From the NCBI GenBank assembly GCA_938010615.1, contig CALLUY010000187.1, forward strand, positions 1 through 57,557: 57,557 nucleotides of DNA, written 5' to 3'. Origin of the DNA: an uncultured Pirellulaceae bacterium. Lineage in GTDB: Bacteria > Planctomycetota > Planctomycetia > Pirellulales > Pirellulaceae. A program made the translations under genes and the position numbers. The notes beneath the pieces are model-generated. The model made no database searches and was not told the DNA's origin. It was given only the letters and a program-made list of their open reading frames with translations. Shown here piece after piece: positions 27,289-36,185 of the stretch (position 1 is the first letter of the stretch; every line of letters starts with the position of its first letter).

Positions 27289-28116
27289 TCAGTCTCCCGA
27301 CTGTTTCGGCAAATCTTCAAACTGGCTCCACTCACTCCATGATCCAACGTAGAGCTTTCCGAGCTTCATGCCGAGGTGTTCCAGTGTCAGCAAATTGTGG
27401 CAGGCGCTAATTCCGGAACCGCAATAAAACGTGACCTCTTCGCTTGGCACGTCGCCAAGCAATGCTTCGAATTCAGCTTTCAATTCAGCGACGTCGCGAA
27501 GTTTGAGGTCCTCATCCTTATTCTCTGCATGACAACGGTTCTTAGCGCCAGGGATGTGTCCCGCCGCTGGATCCGAACCCGAGGAATCGCCACGAAAGCG
27601 TTCAGCATCGCGAGAATCGACTAACATCCGCTGAGCCAAAACTTCGTCGAGAACCACCAACATCTCACGCTTGGCTTCGCCCTCGAAGTCGCTTGGCGTG
27701 TTGGTTTCGATTCCTTCGGAAGTCTCGTGTCCGGCGTCCGTCCACGCTTTGATCCCTCCATCAAGAACAGCAACTTTGTCGTGACCCATGTACTTGAGCA
27801 GCCACCACAACCGCGCCGCGGTGATCCCACGATTGTCGTAAGCGATGACTTGAGTGTCTTTGGAAATGCCCAGTTGAGAAAATACCATCTCAAGTTGATC
27901 AGCTGAGGGCAACGGGTGGCGACCTTGATCGGTCAGTGGTGGGCCACTGAGATGTTTGTGCGGGTGAGCATAGACAGCGCCCGGAATGTGGGCTCGTTGG
28001 TACATTTCGTAGCCGGCTGCTTTGTCCTTCAAGTCATAACTTGCGTCGACGATAACCCAATCTGAATTGCCGAGATTTGAAGCCAACTCATCGACGCTGA
28101 CCAAAGTCGTGTGCAT
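27289..28116 (-). CDS. sseA: 3-mercaptopyruvate/thiosulfate sulfurtransferase
   Basis: This is a 275-aa protein with tandem rhodanese domains (about 5-130 and 150-270). The catalytic Cys232 sits in CGSGISA, close to the CGSGVTA loop of mercaptopyruvate sulfurtransferases rather than the CRKGVTA type of thiosulfate enzymes. The first domain is catalytically dead (its loop reads YDNRGITAARLWW) but keeps the structural HIPGAVYA motif; the second has HIPGAKN. It would move sulfane sulfur from 3-mercaptopyruvate to cyanide or thiols. The adenylate kinase gene upstream ends 30 bases before its ATG, so they are likely one transcript. It converges with blaR1. Confidence 0.92.
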   Translation of the reverse strand: MHTTLVSVDELASNLGNSDWVIVDASYDLKDKAAGYEMYQRAHIPGAVYAHPHKHLSGPPLTDQGRHPLPSADQLEMVFSQLGISKDTQVIAYDNRGITAARLWWLLKYMGHDKVAVLDGGIKAWTDAGHETSEGIETNTPSDFEGEAKREMLVVLDEVLAQRMLVDSRDAERFRGDSSGSDPAAGHIPGAKNRCHAENKDEDLKLRDVAELKAEFEALLGDVPSEEVTFYCGSGISACHNLLTLEHLGMKLGKLYVGSWSEWSQFEDLPKQSGD

Positions 28117-28146
28117 TTTCTATTATCCTTAATTTCAAAAAGTCAA

Positions 28147-28767
28147 TCAAACATTTTCACGGAAGTGTTTATTCTGCACCGGCACAACGGCATCCAAAAT
28201 TCGCTTAAGCACTTCGGCAGGAGAACCGTTGGCATTGACTGTCGAAATGATCTCTGACGGATAGCATTCCAACACTGCCGACGACTTCTCACGGAAGACT
28301 TTAAATCGATTCCGAATGACATCTTCGTTCGCGTCATCGGCGCGATTTTCGCGAATCGCGCGGCGCCGCATTCTATGAATCATCTCTTCTTCATCTGAGC
28401 ATTGCAAGTTGATGACTTGCAGGATCTCGAGGTGATCTTTCACCAATTCTGTTTGTGCAACGTTCCGCGGGATGCCGTCGAGAATTAGAATATCTTCTCG
28501 AGGTTTGTAGCGAGTCAAAGCTTCGTAGGCGTGCAGAGCTTTCTTCCAAATTTTCACCGTTAGTTCATCGGGCACTAGCTGGCCTTGAGAACTGTAGCGG
28601 TAAACCTCCTGCCCGTCGTCGCTACCAATATCGATCGATCGAAACACGTCCCCTACCGAAAGGTGGAAGAACCCTGGCACGGATCCAAGAATGGCTCCTT
28701 GAGTCCCCTTACCGACGCCGGGAGGGCCGAACAGAAGAACAGACCGAAACTTCTTTTGTGATTCCAT
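28147..28767 (-). CDS. adenylate kinase-like nucleoside monophosphate kinase (short form)
   Basis: This is a 206-aa P-loop kinase, starting at the ATG at 28767 (the longer frame to 28827 adds 20 residues that look untranslated). It shows GPPGVGKGT (about 14-22), the AMP-binding LSVGDVFR, DGIPRNVAQTE (canonical DGFPR) and the RADD lid arginine. There is no zinc-type LID insertion, so it is a short adenylate kinase, which would interconvert AMP, ADP and ATP. A canonical adk may exist elsewhere, in which case this would be a paralog with a modified nucleotide preference. It precedes sseA on the same strand. Confidence 0.85.
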   Translation of the reverse strand: MESQKKFRSVLLFGPPGVGKGTQGAILGSVPGFFHLSVGDVFRSIDIGSDDGQEVYRYSSQGQLVPDELTVKIWKKALHAYEALTRYKPREDILILDGIPRNVAQTELVKDHLEILQVINLQCSDEEEMIHRMRRRAIRENRADDANEDVIRNRFKVFREKSSAVLECYPSEIISTVNANGSPAEVLKRILDAVVPVQNKHFRENV

Positions 28768-28905
28768 GGAAACAGGCAGTCGAGGCAATGGATTTCGAAC
28801 GCTAAATCGGCATAACCAACACGCCAATCAACTTTCGATTGTGATCCATCACATTTCCATAAGCAAGGCCGCGCACCGCGAAATCGCGAGTTAAACTGTA
28901 GCGAG

Positions 28906-28939
28906 ACGTCTTGATATCACGAACGTCTTGATATCACGA
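28906..28939 (+). repeat. 17-base exact tandem duplication in the M61 leader
   Basis: The unit ACGTCTTGATATCACGA occurs twice without gap (28906-28922, 28923-28939) and is followed by a partial third copy (ACTTGATCA). It lies 27 bases before the protease ATG. It contains a small palindrome (GATATC) and could affect transcription or be a recent slippage product. Confidence 0.8.
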
Positions 28940-28965
28940 ACTTGATCAACATCTTGCAGGTTTCC

Positions 28966-30888
28966 ATGATCCGCAACTTAGTACTCGCAATCGCCCTGTT
29001 TGCCGCACTGACGACTTCTTTGCAGACGTCACATGCCCAAATCAACTACACCGTCGGTCTTGAAAACACGGCGCACCGATACGTGCACGTGACGATGGAG
29101 TTCGAAACCGACGACGATGAAACGGAACTGATGATGGCGGTGTGGACGCCTGGTTCGTATCTGGTTCGCGAGTACGCACGGCATATCGATAGCATGACCG
29201 TCACCGATCAGGATGGAGAACCGCTCTCGTATCGCAAGACCCGCAAGAATCGTTGGCTGGTCGAAACTGACGATGTCGATTTCGTCAAAGTAGGCTATCG
29301 GCTTTACTGCAACGAAGAGTCGGTACGCACGAACTTCGTCAACCACGACTACGCCGTTTTGAATGGTGCTCCGACGTTCATCACGATTCCCGATCGGCTC
29401 GATCAGGAACACATCGTTAAACTGAACTTACCCCCAAAGTGGAAGCGCTCCGCGACCAGCCTTGTTGAAGGCGATGATCCACACGTTTACACCGCCAGGA
29501 ATTTTGACGAATTGGTCGACAGCCCGATCGTTGCCGGCAACCTGCAAGTCTATCCGTTTGATGTCGGCGGAGTCCCCCACCAATTGGTCAACATCGGCGA
29601 ACAAGGAATGTGGGACGGAACCAAAGCAGCCTCCGACTTGAAGAAAGTCGTTGCGTCTCATCAGAAAATGTGGGGCAACGTTCCCTACGATCGTTATCTT
29701 TTCCTGAACGTCCTTAGCGGCGGAGGCGGAGGACTGGAACACGACAACAGCACCCTGGTCATTTCCAGCCGCTGGTCATTTCGCGACAAGAGTCGCTATG
29801 CAAGTTGGCTAAGCCTTTGCAGTCACGAATTCTTTCACACTTGGAATGTCCGTCGCTTGCGTCCGAAGCCGTTGGTGAAATATGACTATGAGAACGAAAT
29901 CTACACCGATGGTTTGTGGATCGCCGAAGGTATCACGAGCTATTACCAAGACCTTGCTTTGGTTCGGGCCGGGCTACTCTCGAAAAGCAAATTCATGTCG
30001 GGTGTCAGCAATGAGATCGAATCCGTCCAGCGAACCGTAGGCCGTAAATATCAGTCTTTGCGTGACAGTTCCTTCGACACGTGGATCAAATTTTATCGTC
30101 CGGACGAAAACTCGCGAAACACGCGCATCAGCTACTACGCGAAGGGAGCTGTCGCAGCATTTTTGTTGGACATGAAAATTCGCTCGTTGACAGACAATGA
30201 AAAATCACTGGACGATGTGATGCGAAAGATGTTCAGCAAGTATTCGAAGAAAGGATTTACGTCCGAACAGTTCCGTCGCGTCGCCGGCCAAGTTGCTGGC
30301 CAGAAACTGGACGATTGGTTTGAAAACGCAATCGATTCGACGAACGAGTTGGAGTTCGATTCGAGTCTCACGTTCATGGGAATCGACATCCCAAATGCCG
30401 CTATGAAGAAAGACGACAAAGAAAAGAAAGCTAGGAAAGTTTCTCGATCGGCACCAGCGACCATCGGAGCATCTTTTTCAGGCACCCGAATCTCTCGTGT
30501 CACTCCAGACTCACAAGCTTGGCGACTGGGAATGGTATCGGGAGATGAAGTGCTGGCAATCAATGGCTTCCGCCTGTCAGGATCGTTTTCGGATCGACTA
30601 CGTCAGTACGAAATTGGTGATCAGGTTGAGCTTCTAATCTCTCGCGACGATCTGCTTTTCTCGGAAACTGTAACTCTTGAGTCCAGTAAAACGGAAGATT
30701 GGGCGATCAGCTGGTCGTCTAATCCGTCGAAAGATCAAAAGCAGCGGATTATGGCTTGGCTGGAGATCAAAACGAGGCAAGCCGATAAAAAGAACGGTCA
30801 AGACGCGAAGGAAGAAGTTGGCGAATCGTCCGAAGAGGCTCCCAAAAAGAAACGGAAACGCCGACGAAAAAAGCCTCTCAAGTCTTAG
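28966..30888 (+). CDS. secreted M61 family (glycyl aminopeptidase-type) metalloprotease with PDZ domain
   Basis: This is a 640-aa protein starting at the ATG at 28966, which gives a clean signal peptide to SHAQ. The M61 landmarks are all present: GGGGGLEHD (about 252-260), zinc motif HEFFH (His287, Glu288, His291) followed by TWNVRRLRP, and the third ligand in AEGITSYY (Glu321). A PDZ-like domain lies at about 510-590 (FSGTRISRVTPDSQAWRLG, then GDEVLAING). The C-terminus is a very basic Lys/Arg tail, unusual for a secreted protease and perhaps a surface or nucleic-acid-binding element. M61 enzymes release N-terminal glycine or alanine. The leader carries a 17-base tandem repeat. Confidence 0.93.
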   Translation: MIRNLVLAIALFAALTTSLQTSHAQINYTVGLENTAHRYVHVTMEFETDDDETELMMAVWTPGSYLVREYARHIDSMTVTDQDGEPLSYRKTRKNRWLVETDDVDFVKVGYRLYCNEESVRTNFVNHDYAVLNGAPTFITIPDRLDQEHIVKLNLPPKWKRSATSLVEGDDPHVYTARNFDELVDSPIVAGNLQVYPFDVGGVPHQLVNIGEQGMWDGTKAASDLKKVVASHQKMWGNVPYDRYLFLNVLSGGGGGLEHDNSTLVISSRWSFRDKSRYASWLSLCSHEFFHTWNVRRLRPKPLVKYDYENEIYTDGLWIAEGITSYYQDLALVRAGLLSKSKFMSGVSNEIESVQRTVGRKYQSLRDSSFDTWIKFYRPDENSRNTRISYYAKGAVAAFLLDMKIRSLTDNEKSLDDVMRKMFSKYSKKGFTSEQFRRVAGQVAGQKLDDWFENAIDSTNELEFDSSLTFMGIDIPNAAMKKDDKEKKARKVSRSAPATIGASFSGTRISRVTPDSQAWRLGMVSGDEVLAINGFRLSGSFSDRLRQYEIGDQVELLISRDDLLFSETVTLESSKTEDWAISWSSNPSKDQKQRIMAWLEIKTRQADKKNGQDAKEEVGESSEEAPKKKRKRRRKKPLKS

Positions 30889-30981
30889 TCACCCCTAGCA
30901 TTCATATAATCAATTAGCACAATTCGACAATTAACTTTGCATCTTTCCAAATAACCACTTCCGACCGGAAGATATGCATTG

Positions 30982-32322
30982 ATGAAACTGGTGTCTAACA
31001 ACTATCTATTTTCGCGGCAACTGTGCATCGCTGGGGTGGCAATTTTCGCCATGTTTACCTGCGGCCAAATTGGCGACGTGAACGCTCAACTCTATATTCG
31101 TCCGAACGTGAGATACCCTTCGGAGTCAACCATAACCGACGACGGTTTGTCTAAAGACGCAGTTACGCCCGAAGAAGCCCAACGTCTTTACAACCGGCCC
31201 AAAACGAATCCACCTCCAAAGTTTGATCCCAAAAGCCGGTGGCCGCGAATTGCGGGTGAGTTTGAAAAACAGAATGCGATCCTGATCAGCGTTAGTGAAC
31301 TTCTGCCGCAACACGCAAGTGTTTTCAAGCGAATTGCTGAGCTCACAGAGAACCATGTACCGTTGATCATTTTGTTCAACGACACGGATCAGGTTTTGGA
31401 AGCATTGAAAATTTTGCAAAAATCAAAGCAGAAGCTGGAACATGTTCGCTTCATGCATTTGGAACTTGATACCGTTTGGTTGCGTGACTTTGGTCCTGTG
31501 CTGGCCGAACAAGAAGACAGCGGCGTGATGTCGATTGACTTTTTCTATAACGGCCAGCGTCCGACCGATGACCACTTTCCTCGCGAATGGGCCAAGTTAA
31601 CGTCCGCTGAACACAACTCAGTCCCGTGGACGATTCAGGGGGGCAACCTTTTGTGCAACGGCGGAGGACTGGCGCTGACAACCACGCGCATCTTTGACGA
31701 CAACAAAGTCACTTTCAAACGTCGTCCGGGCGCGGACATCGAAAAAGAACAGCGTGAATTCCTCATTCGCGAATTTAAACAATACACCAACCTAAAACAC
31801 ATCGAAGTGCTTGAACCACTGCGAAACGAAAAGACCAAACATGTCGACATGTTTGCATCGTTCGTTAACAGTACCGAGGTTTTGGTTGCAAAACTCGATC
31901 CGCGACTGGATCCGATCAACGCGCAAGTTCTCGACTACAACGCTCAGAGATTGCAGCGAATCAAAATCGACGGAAAGCCGCTAACGGTTCACCGCATCCC
32001 GATCCCTGTTCGACGCGGCACATCATGGAGCCCTTACACCAACGCGATTATCGCCAACAAACTGATCATGATGCCAGTCATGCAAACTGATGATCGGCGA
32101 ACAATGCAAGCAGCGATCAACGTCTATCGGAAAACGTTTCCTGACCATCGCATTACGACCGTCGACATTACTTCGATGGCGAAGCTTCAAGGCGCATTGC
32201 ATTGCATGTCGATCCATGTCCCGCACTTCGTTGACATCCCGGAGAAGAAATTGGTTTCCTATGAGCGGGCTATCGGCTGGAAAGAAAGCCAAAAAAAGAA
32301 GAATCGGGACGAATCCAAGTAG
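30982..32322 (+). CDS. secreted agmatine deiminase/peptidylarginine deiminase (PAD_porph) family protein
   Basis: This is a 446-aa guanidine-modifying enzyme of the pentein fold. It begins at the ATG at 30982 with a signal peptide (to about NAQ, residue 36). The conserved sites are recognisable: LDTVWLRDFGPV (substrate Asp), WTIQGGNLLCNGGG, KHVDMFASF (catalytic His) and Cys408 in GALHCMSIHVP. Agmatine deiminases are normally cytosolic; export points either to a Porphyromonas-type peptidylarginine deiminase or to use of extracellular agmatine. Which substrate it uses cannot be decided by eye. The protease gene ends 93 bases upstream on the same strand. Confidence 0.87.
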   Translation: MKLVSNNYLFSRQLCIAGVAIFAMFTCGQIGDVNAQLYIRPNVRYPSESTITDDGLSKDAVTPEEAQRLYNRPKTNPPPKFDPKSRWPRIAGEFEKQNAILISVSELLPQHASVFKRIAELTENHVPLIILFNDTDQVLEALKILQKSKQKLEHVRFMHLELDTVWLRDFGPVLAEQEDSGVMSIDFFYNGQRPTDDHFPREWAKLTSAEHNSVPWTIQGGNLLCNGGGLALTTTRIFDDNKVTFKRRPGADIEKEQREFLIREFKQYTNLKHIEVLEPLRNEKTKHVDMFASFVNSTEVLVAKLDPRLDPINAQVLDYNAQRLQRIKIDGKPLTVHRIPIPVRRGTSWSPYTNAIIANKLIMMPVMQTDDRRTMQAAINVYRKTFPDHRITTVDITSMAKLQGALHCMSIHVPHFVDIPEKKLVSYERAIGWKESQKKKNRDESK

Positions 32323-32367
32323 CCGCGATCGCCTACGACCAGAACGCCACTGCTTCCGGTTCAGGGC

Positions 32368-33330
32368 TTAATCCTCTTTGGCACCACGTCCAGCAACCCG
32401 AGTTAGAACTGCTTCCAAAGAATTCACTCTTTCGGGATTCACATGCGCTGAATCGGAGGGAACTTCGTTCGGTTCGGTGGTCGGACCCTTGTCGGATCGC
32501 GAACCAAAAATCTGTGACCACGCGTGACTAAACGAAGCTCCGAAGAAAACGACCAGCCCCGTCATATAAACCCAAACCAACAGCACGACCAACGAGCCGG
32601 CGGCACCGTACACTTCACTGGTTGTGGAAAACTGCAAGTACAAGTCCGTCAAATAGCGACTGGCAGCGACCAGCAAAGCTGTCAAAACTGCGGCTGGCCA
32701 AACGTCTCTCCAATGAACCTTGGCCGCAGGAACAAACCAGAAAATCATGGCGAAGACGAAGGGCATCAAAAGAAACGACAAACTTCGGTCTGCAATATTT
32801 AGCCATCCAACGATGCGCGGAAAGTCATCAACAAACTGATTCAGATACGCAATCGCAGACCCGACTCCCAGCGTTGCGATCAGCAACACTCCCGCCGTCA
32901 AAACCATTCCAACGCCGATCAAACGTTTTTGGATTGAGTGTAAAAATCCAGTGCGGGATTCAAACGGAATCTGCCAAATATCGTTAAACGTATCATAGAG
33001 TTGTGAAAAAACGCCCGACGCGCCGTAGAACAGCACCACCAAACTGAGCGTGCTGGCCAACAATCCAGACCCGGGAGACGTTGCGTTCTTGATCAGTCCG
33101 GCCACGGTCTGAGCAATTTCTGGTGTCGTTACGACGCTGACCTGTTCAATGATTTCGCTTTCCGCGATCTGGCCTTCGTAGACGAAACCGGCAATGGCAA
33201 TGGCGATCATCAGCAAAGGAGCCAACGACAACATCGTATAGTAAGTCATCGCAGCCGACATCCGCGACGATTTGGCTCGACCCCAAATCACGAAAGTGGT
33301 AACGATCAGTTTCCAAACACGACGAAACAT
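32368..33330 (-). CDS. YihY/BrkB family inner membrane protein
   Basis: This is a 320-aa protein with six hydrophobic segments. YihY features are visible: RMSAAMTYYTMLSLAPLL (about 25-42), the LVVLFYGASGVFSQLYDTFNDIW region, VHWRDVWPAAVLTALLV and LVVLLVWVYMTGLVVFFGASFSHAW. The ATG at 33330 is used; a TTG seven codons earlier is less likely. The C-terminal 45 residues are polar and disordered. The family was once called tRNA-processing ribonuclease BN, later corrected; its real role (transport or virulence-associated) is unsettled. Confidence 0.9.
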   Translation of the reverse strand: MFRRVWKLIVTTFVIWGRAKSSRMSAAMTYYTMLSLAPLLMIAIAIAGFVYEGQIAESEIIEQVSVVTTPEIAQTVAGLIKNATSPGSGLLASTLSLVVLFYGASGVFSQLYDTFNDIWQIPFESRTGFLHSIQKRLIGVGMVLTAGVLLIATLGVGSAIAYLNQFVDDFPRIVGWLNIADRSLSFLLMPFVFAMIFWFVPAAKVHWRDVWPAAVLTALLVAASRYLTDLYLQFSTTSEVYGAAGSLVVLLVWVYMTGLVVFFGASFSHAWSQIFGSRSDKGPTTEPNEVPSDSAHVNPERVNSLEAVLTRVAGRGAKED

Positions 33331-33464
33331 AAATGTCGGCAATTGAATCAAGAGAAGCGGGTGTTCTACACGCGGTCGAAACGCGTCACCCTATTTTATC
33401 ACGATTGTACCCGACAACGATCGTTCGGCTCAGAAGTGATCGACATTACTTGGCCGCCACAAGG

Positions 33465-35087
33465 CTACTCTGCGGAAACGCGGGGCATCAAGTTGATAAC
33501 TCGGCTTGCAATTTCGCCGTCATCATTTTCGATCGGACTGGATTCCTGTAAGTGTCCCCCATGATGCAGTGCGCTCAAGTGCACATCCATCGCACTGACT
33601 CGATCTTGACTGTCAAAAACCAATGTTTCGGGTGGCTCTGCGACACGTCGATGAACCAAATCAACTTTGAGACGCGTGAGATCGGCCCGTTGGCGGGAAA
33701 TTTCCGCGCGTTCACGTGATACTCTCAGTTGTAGTTCGGCCAGCTCTTGCTCTGCCTTAATATCGGTCACCAGCTCTGCGTTCCGTTGATCGAATTGCTG
33801 ACGAAGCCGTTCCTTTTCATCTTGAGCAACTTTTAACTGCGACTGCAATGATTCAATCTGACTGTACAGACCGTTGGCAAGTTCCGCCGGGAGCGACTCA
33901 CCGGAACCGGTTTTTAATGACATCACACCCTGTAAGCACTCATTTGATTTCTGTTGGATTTCATGAGCCTCTCGCAAGAGCGTCTTGAGCCGCTGAATTT
34001 CTGTTCTCGCTTCCGCTTCGCGTTGGTCGACTCGGCTTTCCAGTTCAGAAACCCAACTTTCGATATGCTTTCGCTCTTGTTGCTCATCATGGTTCGCCTG
34101 ATCAGCAACGCGAAGCAACTCTTCCATCTGACGACTGCGGATGTCTGAATTCTTTAGCTCAGCCAACAGCTCTTCCAGCTTTCCAACCATCAGTAAAGAT
34201 TGTTCGCGACTGAGAAATTCCGGATTGACGTCGGAGCCCGACTGCCTCTGCTTCAGCTCGGCTCTGAGCTGATCGACTTCCATTCGCAGATTGTGCGACT
34301 CTTCATCCGAGTTCGAACGCTGCTGATCCAACTCAGATTTGAGTCGGTCGACTTCCATTTGCAAGCTTTGTAGCTCTTCATCCGCATTGGCGTCGGTGTT
34401 CGAATTCTGCTGCTCCAACTCAAATTTGAGTTGATCTACTTCCATTCGCAAAATGTGCATCTCTTCAGCGTCGACGGGCACTGCAACGTTATGTACCGTT
34501 GCTGTTTCCATCGCTGGTTCGTCTACAGTAGGCTCTTCTACTGCAGATGGAGCCTCAAACTCTTCGACACCATCCTGTTGATCTGCAATCGGTTCAACGG
34601 CAATCGTTGAATCTTCTTCTGCAACTCGATCGTTTGTTTCCGATTGCAAGTCAGATTCCAATGGCCGTTCCGGACGGGTCCAGAAGTCAGGATACTGCTC
34701 CTCTTCGATAGCCGACTCACTCGACTGTGAATCATTTTTTGGCGTCACCTTCGGACGGCGACCGTCATCGACGAGAACTGCAGAAATTTCGTATTCGCCG
34801 ATTTGCAGAAGATCTTCTTCAGCCATCATCGTGGGCTTGGAAATCGCAATCCCGTTAAGGTATGTGCTGCCAGTATTCCAATCACGCACCTCAATGAGGC
34901 CATCTTCCTTCACCGATAGAATGCAGTGCAACGAACGAATGTCGTCACCCACCAACCGAATCTTGCAATGACCACCAACTCCGACAAGCGCGTTGGATTC
35001 GGGATCCAACTGAAAATACTGAACGTCGTCGGCAGTTTTCAAACACAAGTAGGGCACGTAGGGGATTGCGTTATCCGGTTCGTTCAT
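33465..35087 (-). CDS. FHA domain plus long coiled-coil protein
   Basis: This is a 540-aa cytosolic protein. An FHA domain occupies about 30-108 (VGVGGHCKIRLVGDDIRSLHCILSV, then GSTYLNGI). FHA domains bind phosphothreonine peptides, but the usual GR and SRxH residues read VG and RSLH here, so binding may be altered. An acidic linker (115-205) precedes a coiled coil from about 208 to 500, starting with three tandem units with the core MEVDxLKxELxQQ at Met215, Met244 and Met269. The C-terminal end is unstructured. There is no membrane segment. A scaffold role, perhaps with Ser/Thr kinases or division proteins, is an inference. Confidence 0.85.
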   Translation of the reverse strand: MNEPDNAIPYVPYLCLKTADDVQYFQLDPESNALVGVGGHCKIRLVGDDIRSLHCILSVKEDGLIEVRDWNTGSTYLNGIAISKPTMMAEEDLLQIGEYEISAVLVDDGRRPKVTPKNDSQSSESAIEEEQYPDFWTRPERPLESDLQSETNDRVAEEDSTIAVEPIADQQDGVEEFEAPSAVEEPTVDEPAMETATVHNVAVPVDAEEMHILRMEVDQLKFELEQQNSNTDANADEELQSLQMEVDRLKSELDQQRSNSDEESHNLRMEVDQLRAELKQRQSGSDVNPEFLSREQSLLMVGKLEELLAELKNSDIRSRQMEELLRVADQANHDEQQERKHIESWVSELESRVDQREAEARTEIQRLKTLLREAHEIQQKSNECLQGVMSLKTGSGESLPAELANGLYSQIESLQSQLKVAQDEKERLRQQFDQRNAELVTDIKAEQELAELQLRVSRERAEISRQRADLTRLKVDLVHRRVAEPPETLVFDSQDRVSAMDVHLSALHHGGHLQESSPIENDDGEIASRVINLMPRVSAE

Positions 35088-35520
35088 GGTTCTGCCTCAA
35101 CCGTTATCCTGCTACGTCTTTTGAGCTCAGCTTGATTGCCGAAGCTCTCAGTCGGACTTTCATCTCGGCGAGCTTGCCAACACTTCCACTATCCTTCGGT
35201 TTTAGGAAGATCGAACTTTCAGAGCCCGTTCGCCAACAGAAATAGCTTCGAATGCGTTTGTTTTCTCGACTATTTGGGACTTCCGCCCCATCCAGCCAAT
35301 TCGAATCCGCCAACAAACCGACGGCGCATCCTGTTCTAGCTAGCCGAGCTCTGCTATCAGTTCGCCTCGCCAATTGGTCCAGAGTGCCGCCGCACTCGAA
35401 CTTTTTCCCTCGAATTGCCCATTCCAATGAGTCAAATCCGATGTTTTGTCGCCACTTTGCGTCTGCGAACGATTCGTCATAATGGCCTGTCAAACGAACG
35501 GATATTCAACAAAAAAAGCG
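35088..35520. other. intergenic region without a convincing gene
   Basis: About 430 bases separate the FHA gene (minus) from the hypothetical gene at 35521 (plus). A 129-codon minus frame (35104-35493) begins at a TTG, has no early ATG, contains rare-looking codons and a composition unlike a known protein. No tRNA, terminator or known RNA fold could be recognised. Promoters for both flanking genes must lie here. Confidence 0.6.
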
Positions 35521-36177
35521 ATGATCAACGAATCAGAAATTAGATTGTTATGCGAACGTAAAGTCGGCGTAAAAACGTTAAGTGGATTTCGCAAGCATTA
35601 TCGGATGCCGGACAAAGGCAGTACCGTCTCCGATGAGTTCCTTGCTGACATAGCGGAAAGCGACTTGAACGAAGACTTAGACAACACGTTCGCGAAATTG
35701 AAATCCGAATTTGGACTCAAACGTAAGGAGCTCTCCGCAACGGATCCGATCGGCAACTTCGGCGAAGTGACCACGCCGGGTTTTACGTACGAGGTTTCGA
35801 TTTCCACGATCGATGGGGAGTCGGGAAACGTTCTTTGGCGACGCGCAATTTCAAAAATTTCAGAAGCTGAAACGGTTACTTGTCCAGCTTTCGAAACGAC
35901 GTTTGGCAAACAGTTCAATATCCTCGAACTGGTTCTTCAGGAACCCATCGATGTTGAGGACGTCATCGATCAAGTCGAAGATTGTGACGACGATTCGGTC
36001 AAAGTTGACTACGAAAAAGATGCCTCGTGGTGTCGGATCGATTTTCGCGGTCGCAAAGAATCGATTCACGTTGAAGCCGATCGAATCAGATTCAAGCACG
36101 GTGGAGAAGTTGCTCCTTCCCAATTGATCGAGACGTTTCTTTCGGCTCACGCTCGTTTCTTCAGCTCCAGCAAGTAG
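35521..36177 (+). CDS. hypothetical protein, acidic, cytosolic
   Basis: This is an approximately 218-aa protein not recognised as a family. The start is uncertain: the ATG at 35521 (MINESEIRLLCERK) is used, but the ATG at 35482 would add 13 residues. The sequence is a mix of helices and strands, for example SISTIDGESGNVLWRRAIS and SWCRIDFRGRKESIHVEADRIRFKHGG, with no membrane segment or signal. The pncC gene starts eight bases after its stop, so the two are probably co-transcribed. Confidence 0.6.
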   Translation: MINESEIRLLCERKVGVKTLSGFRKHYRMPDKGSTVSDEFLADIAESDLNEDLDNTFAKLKSEFGLKRKELSATDPIGNFGEVTTPGFTYEVSISTIDGESGNVLWRRAISKISEAETVTCPAFETTFGKQFNILELVLQEPIDVEDVIDQVEDCDDDSVKVDYEKDASWCRIDFRGRKESIHVEADRIRFKHGGEVAPSQLIETFLSAHARFFSSSK

Positions 36178-36185
36178 AGATTTTG

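Noticed and set aside
35104-35493. 129-codon minus-strand frame upstream of the FHA gene
   Set aside because: It starts with TTG, has no early ATG, uses codons unlike its neighbours and resembles no protein I know. The 16-base spacing to the FHA gene keeps it possible but unsupported.
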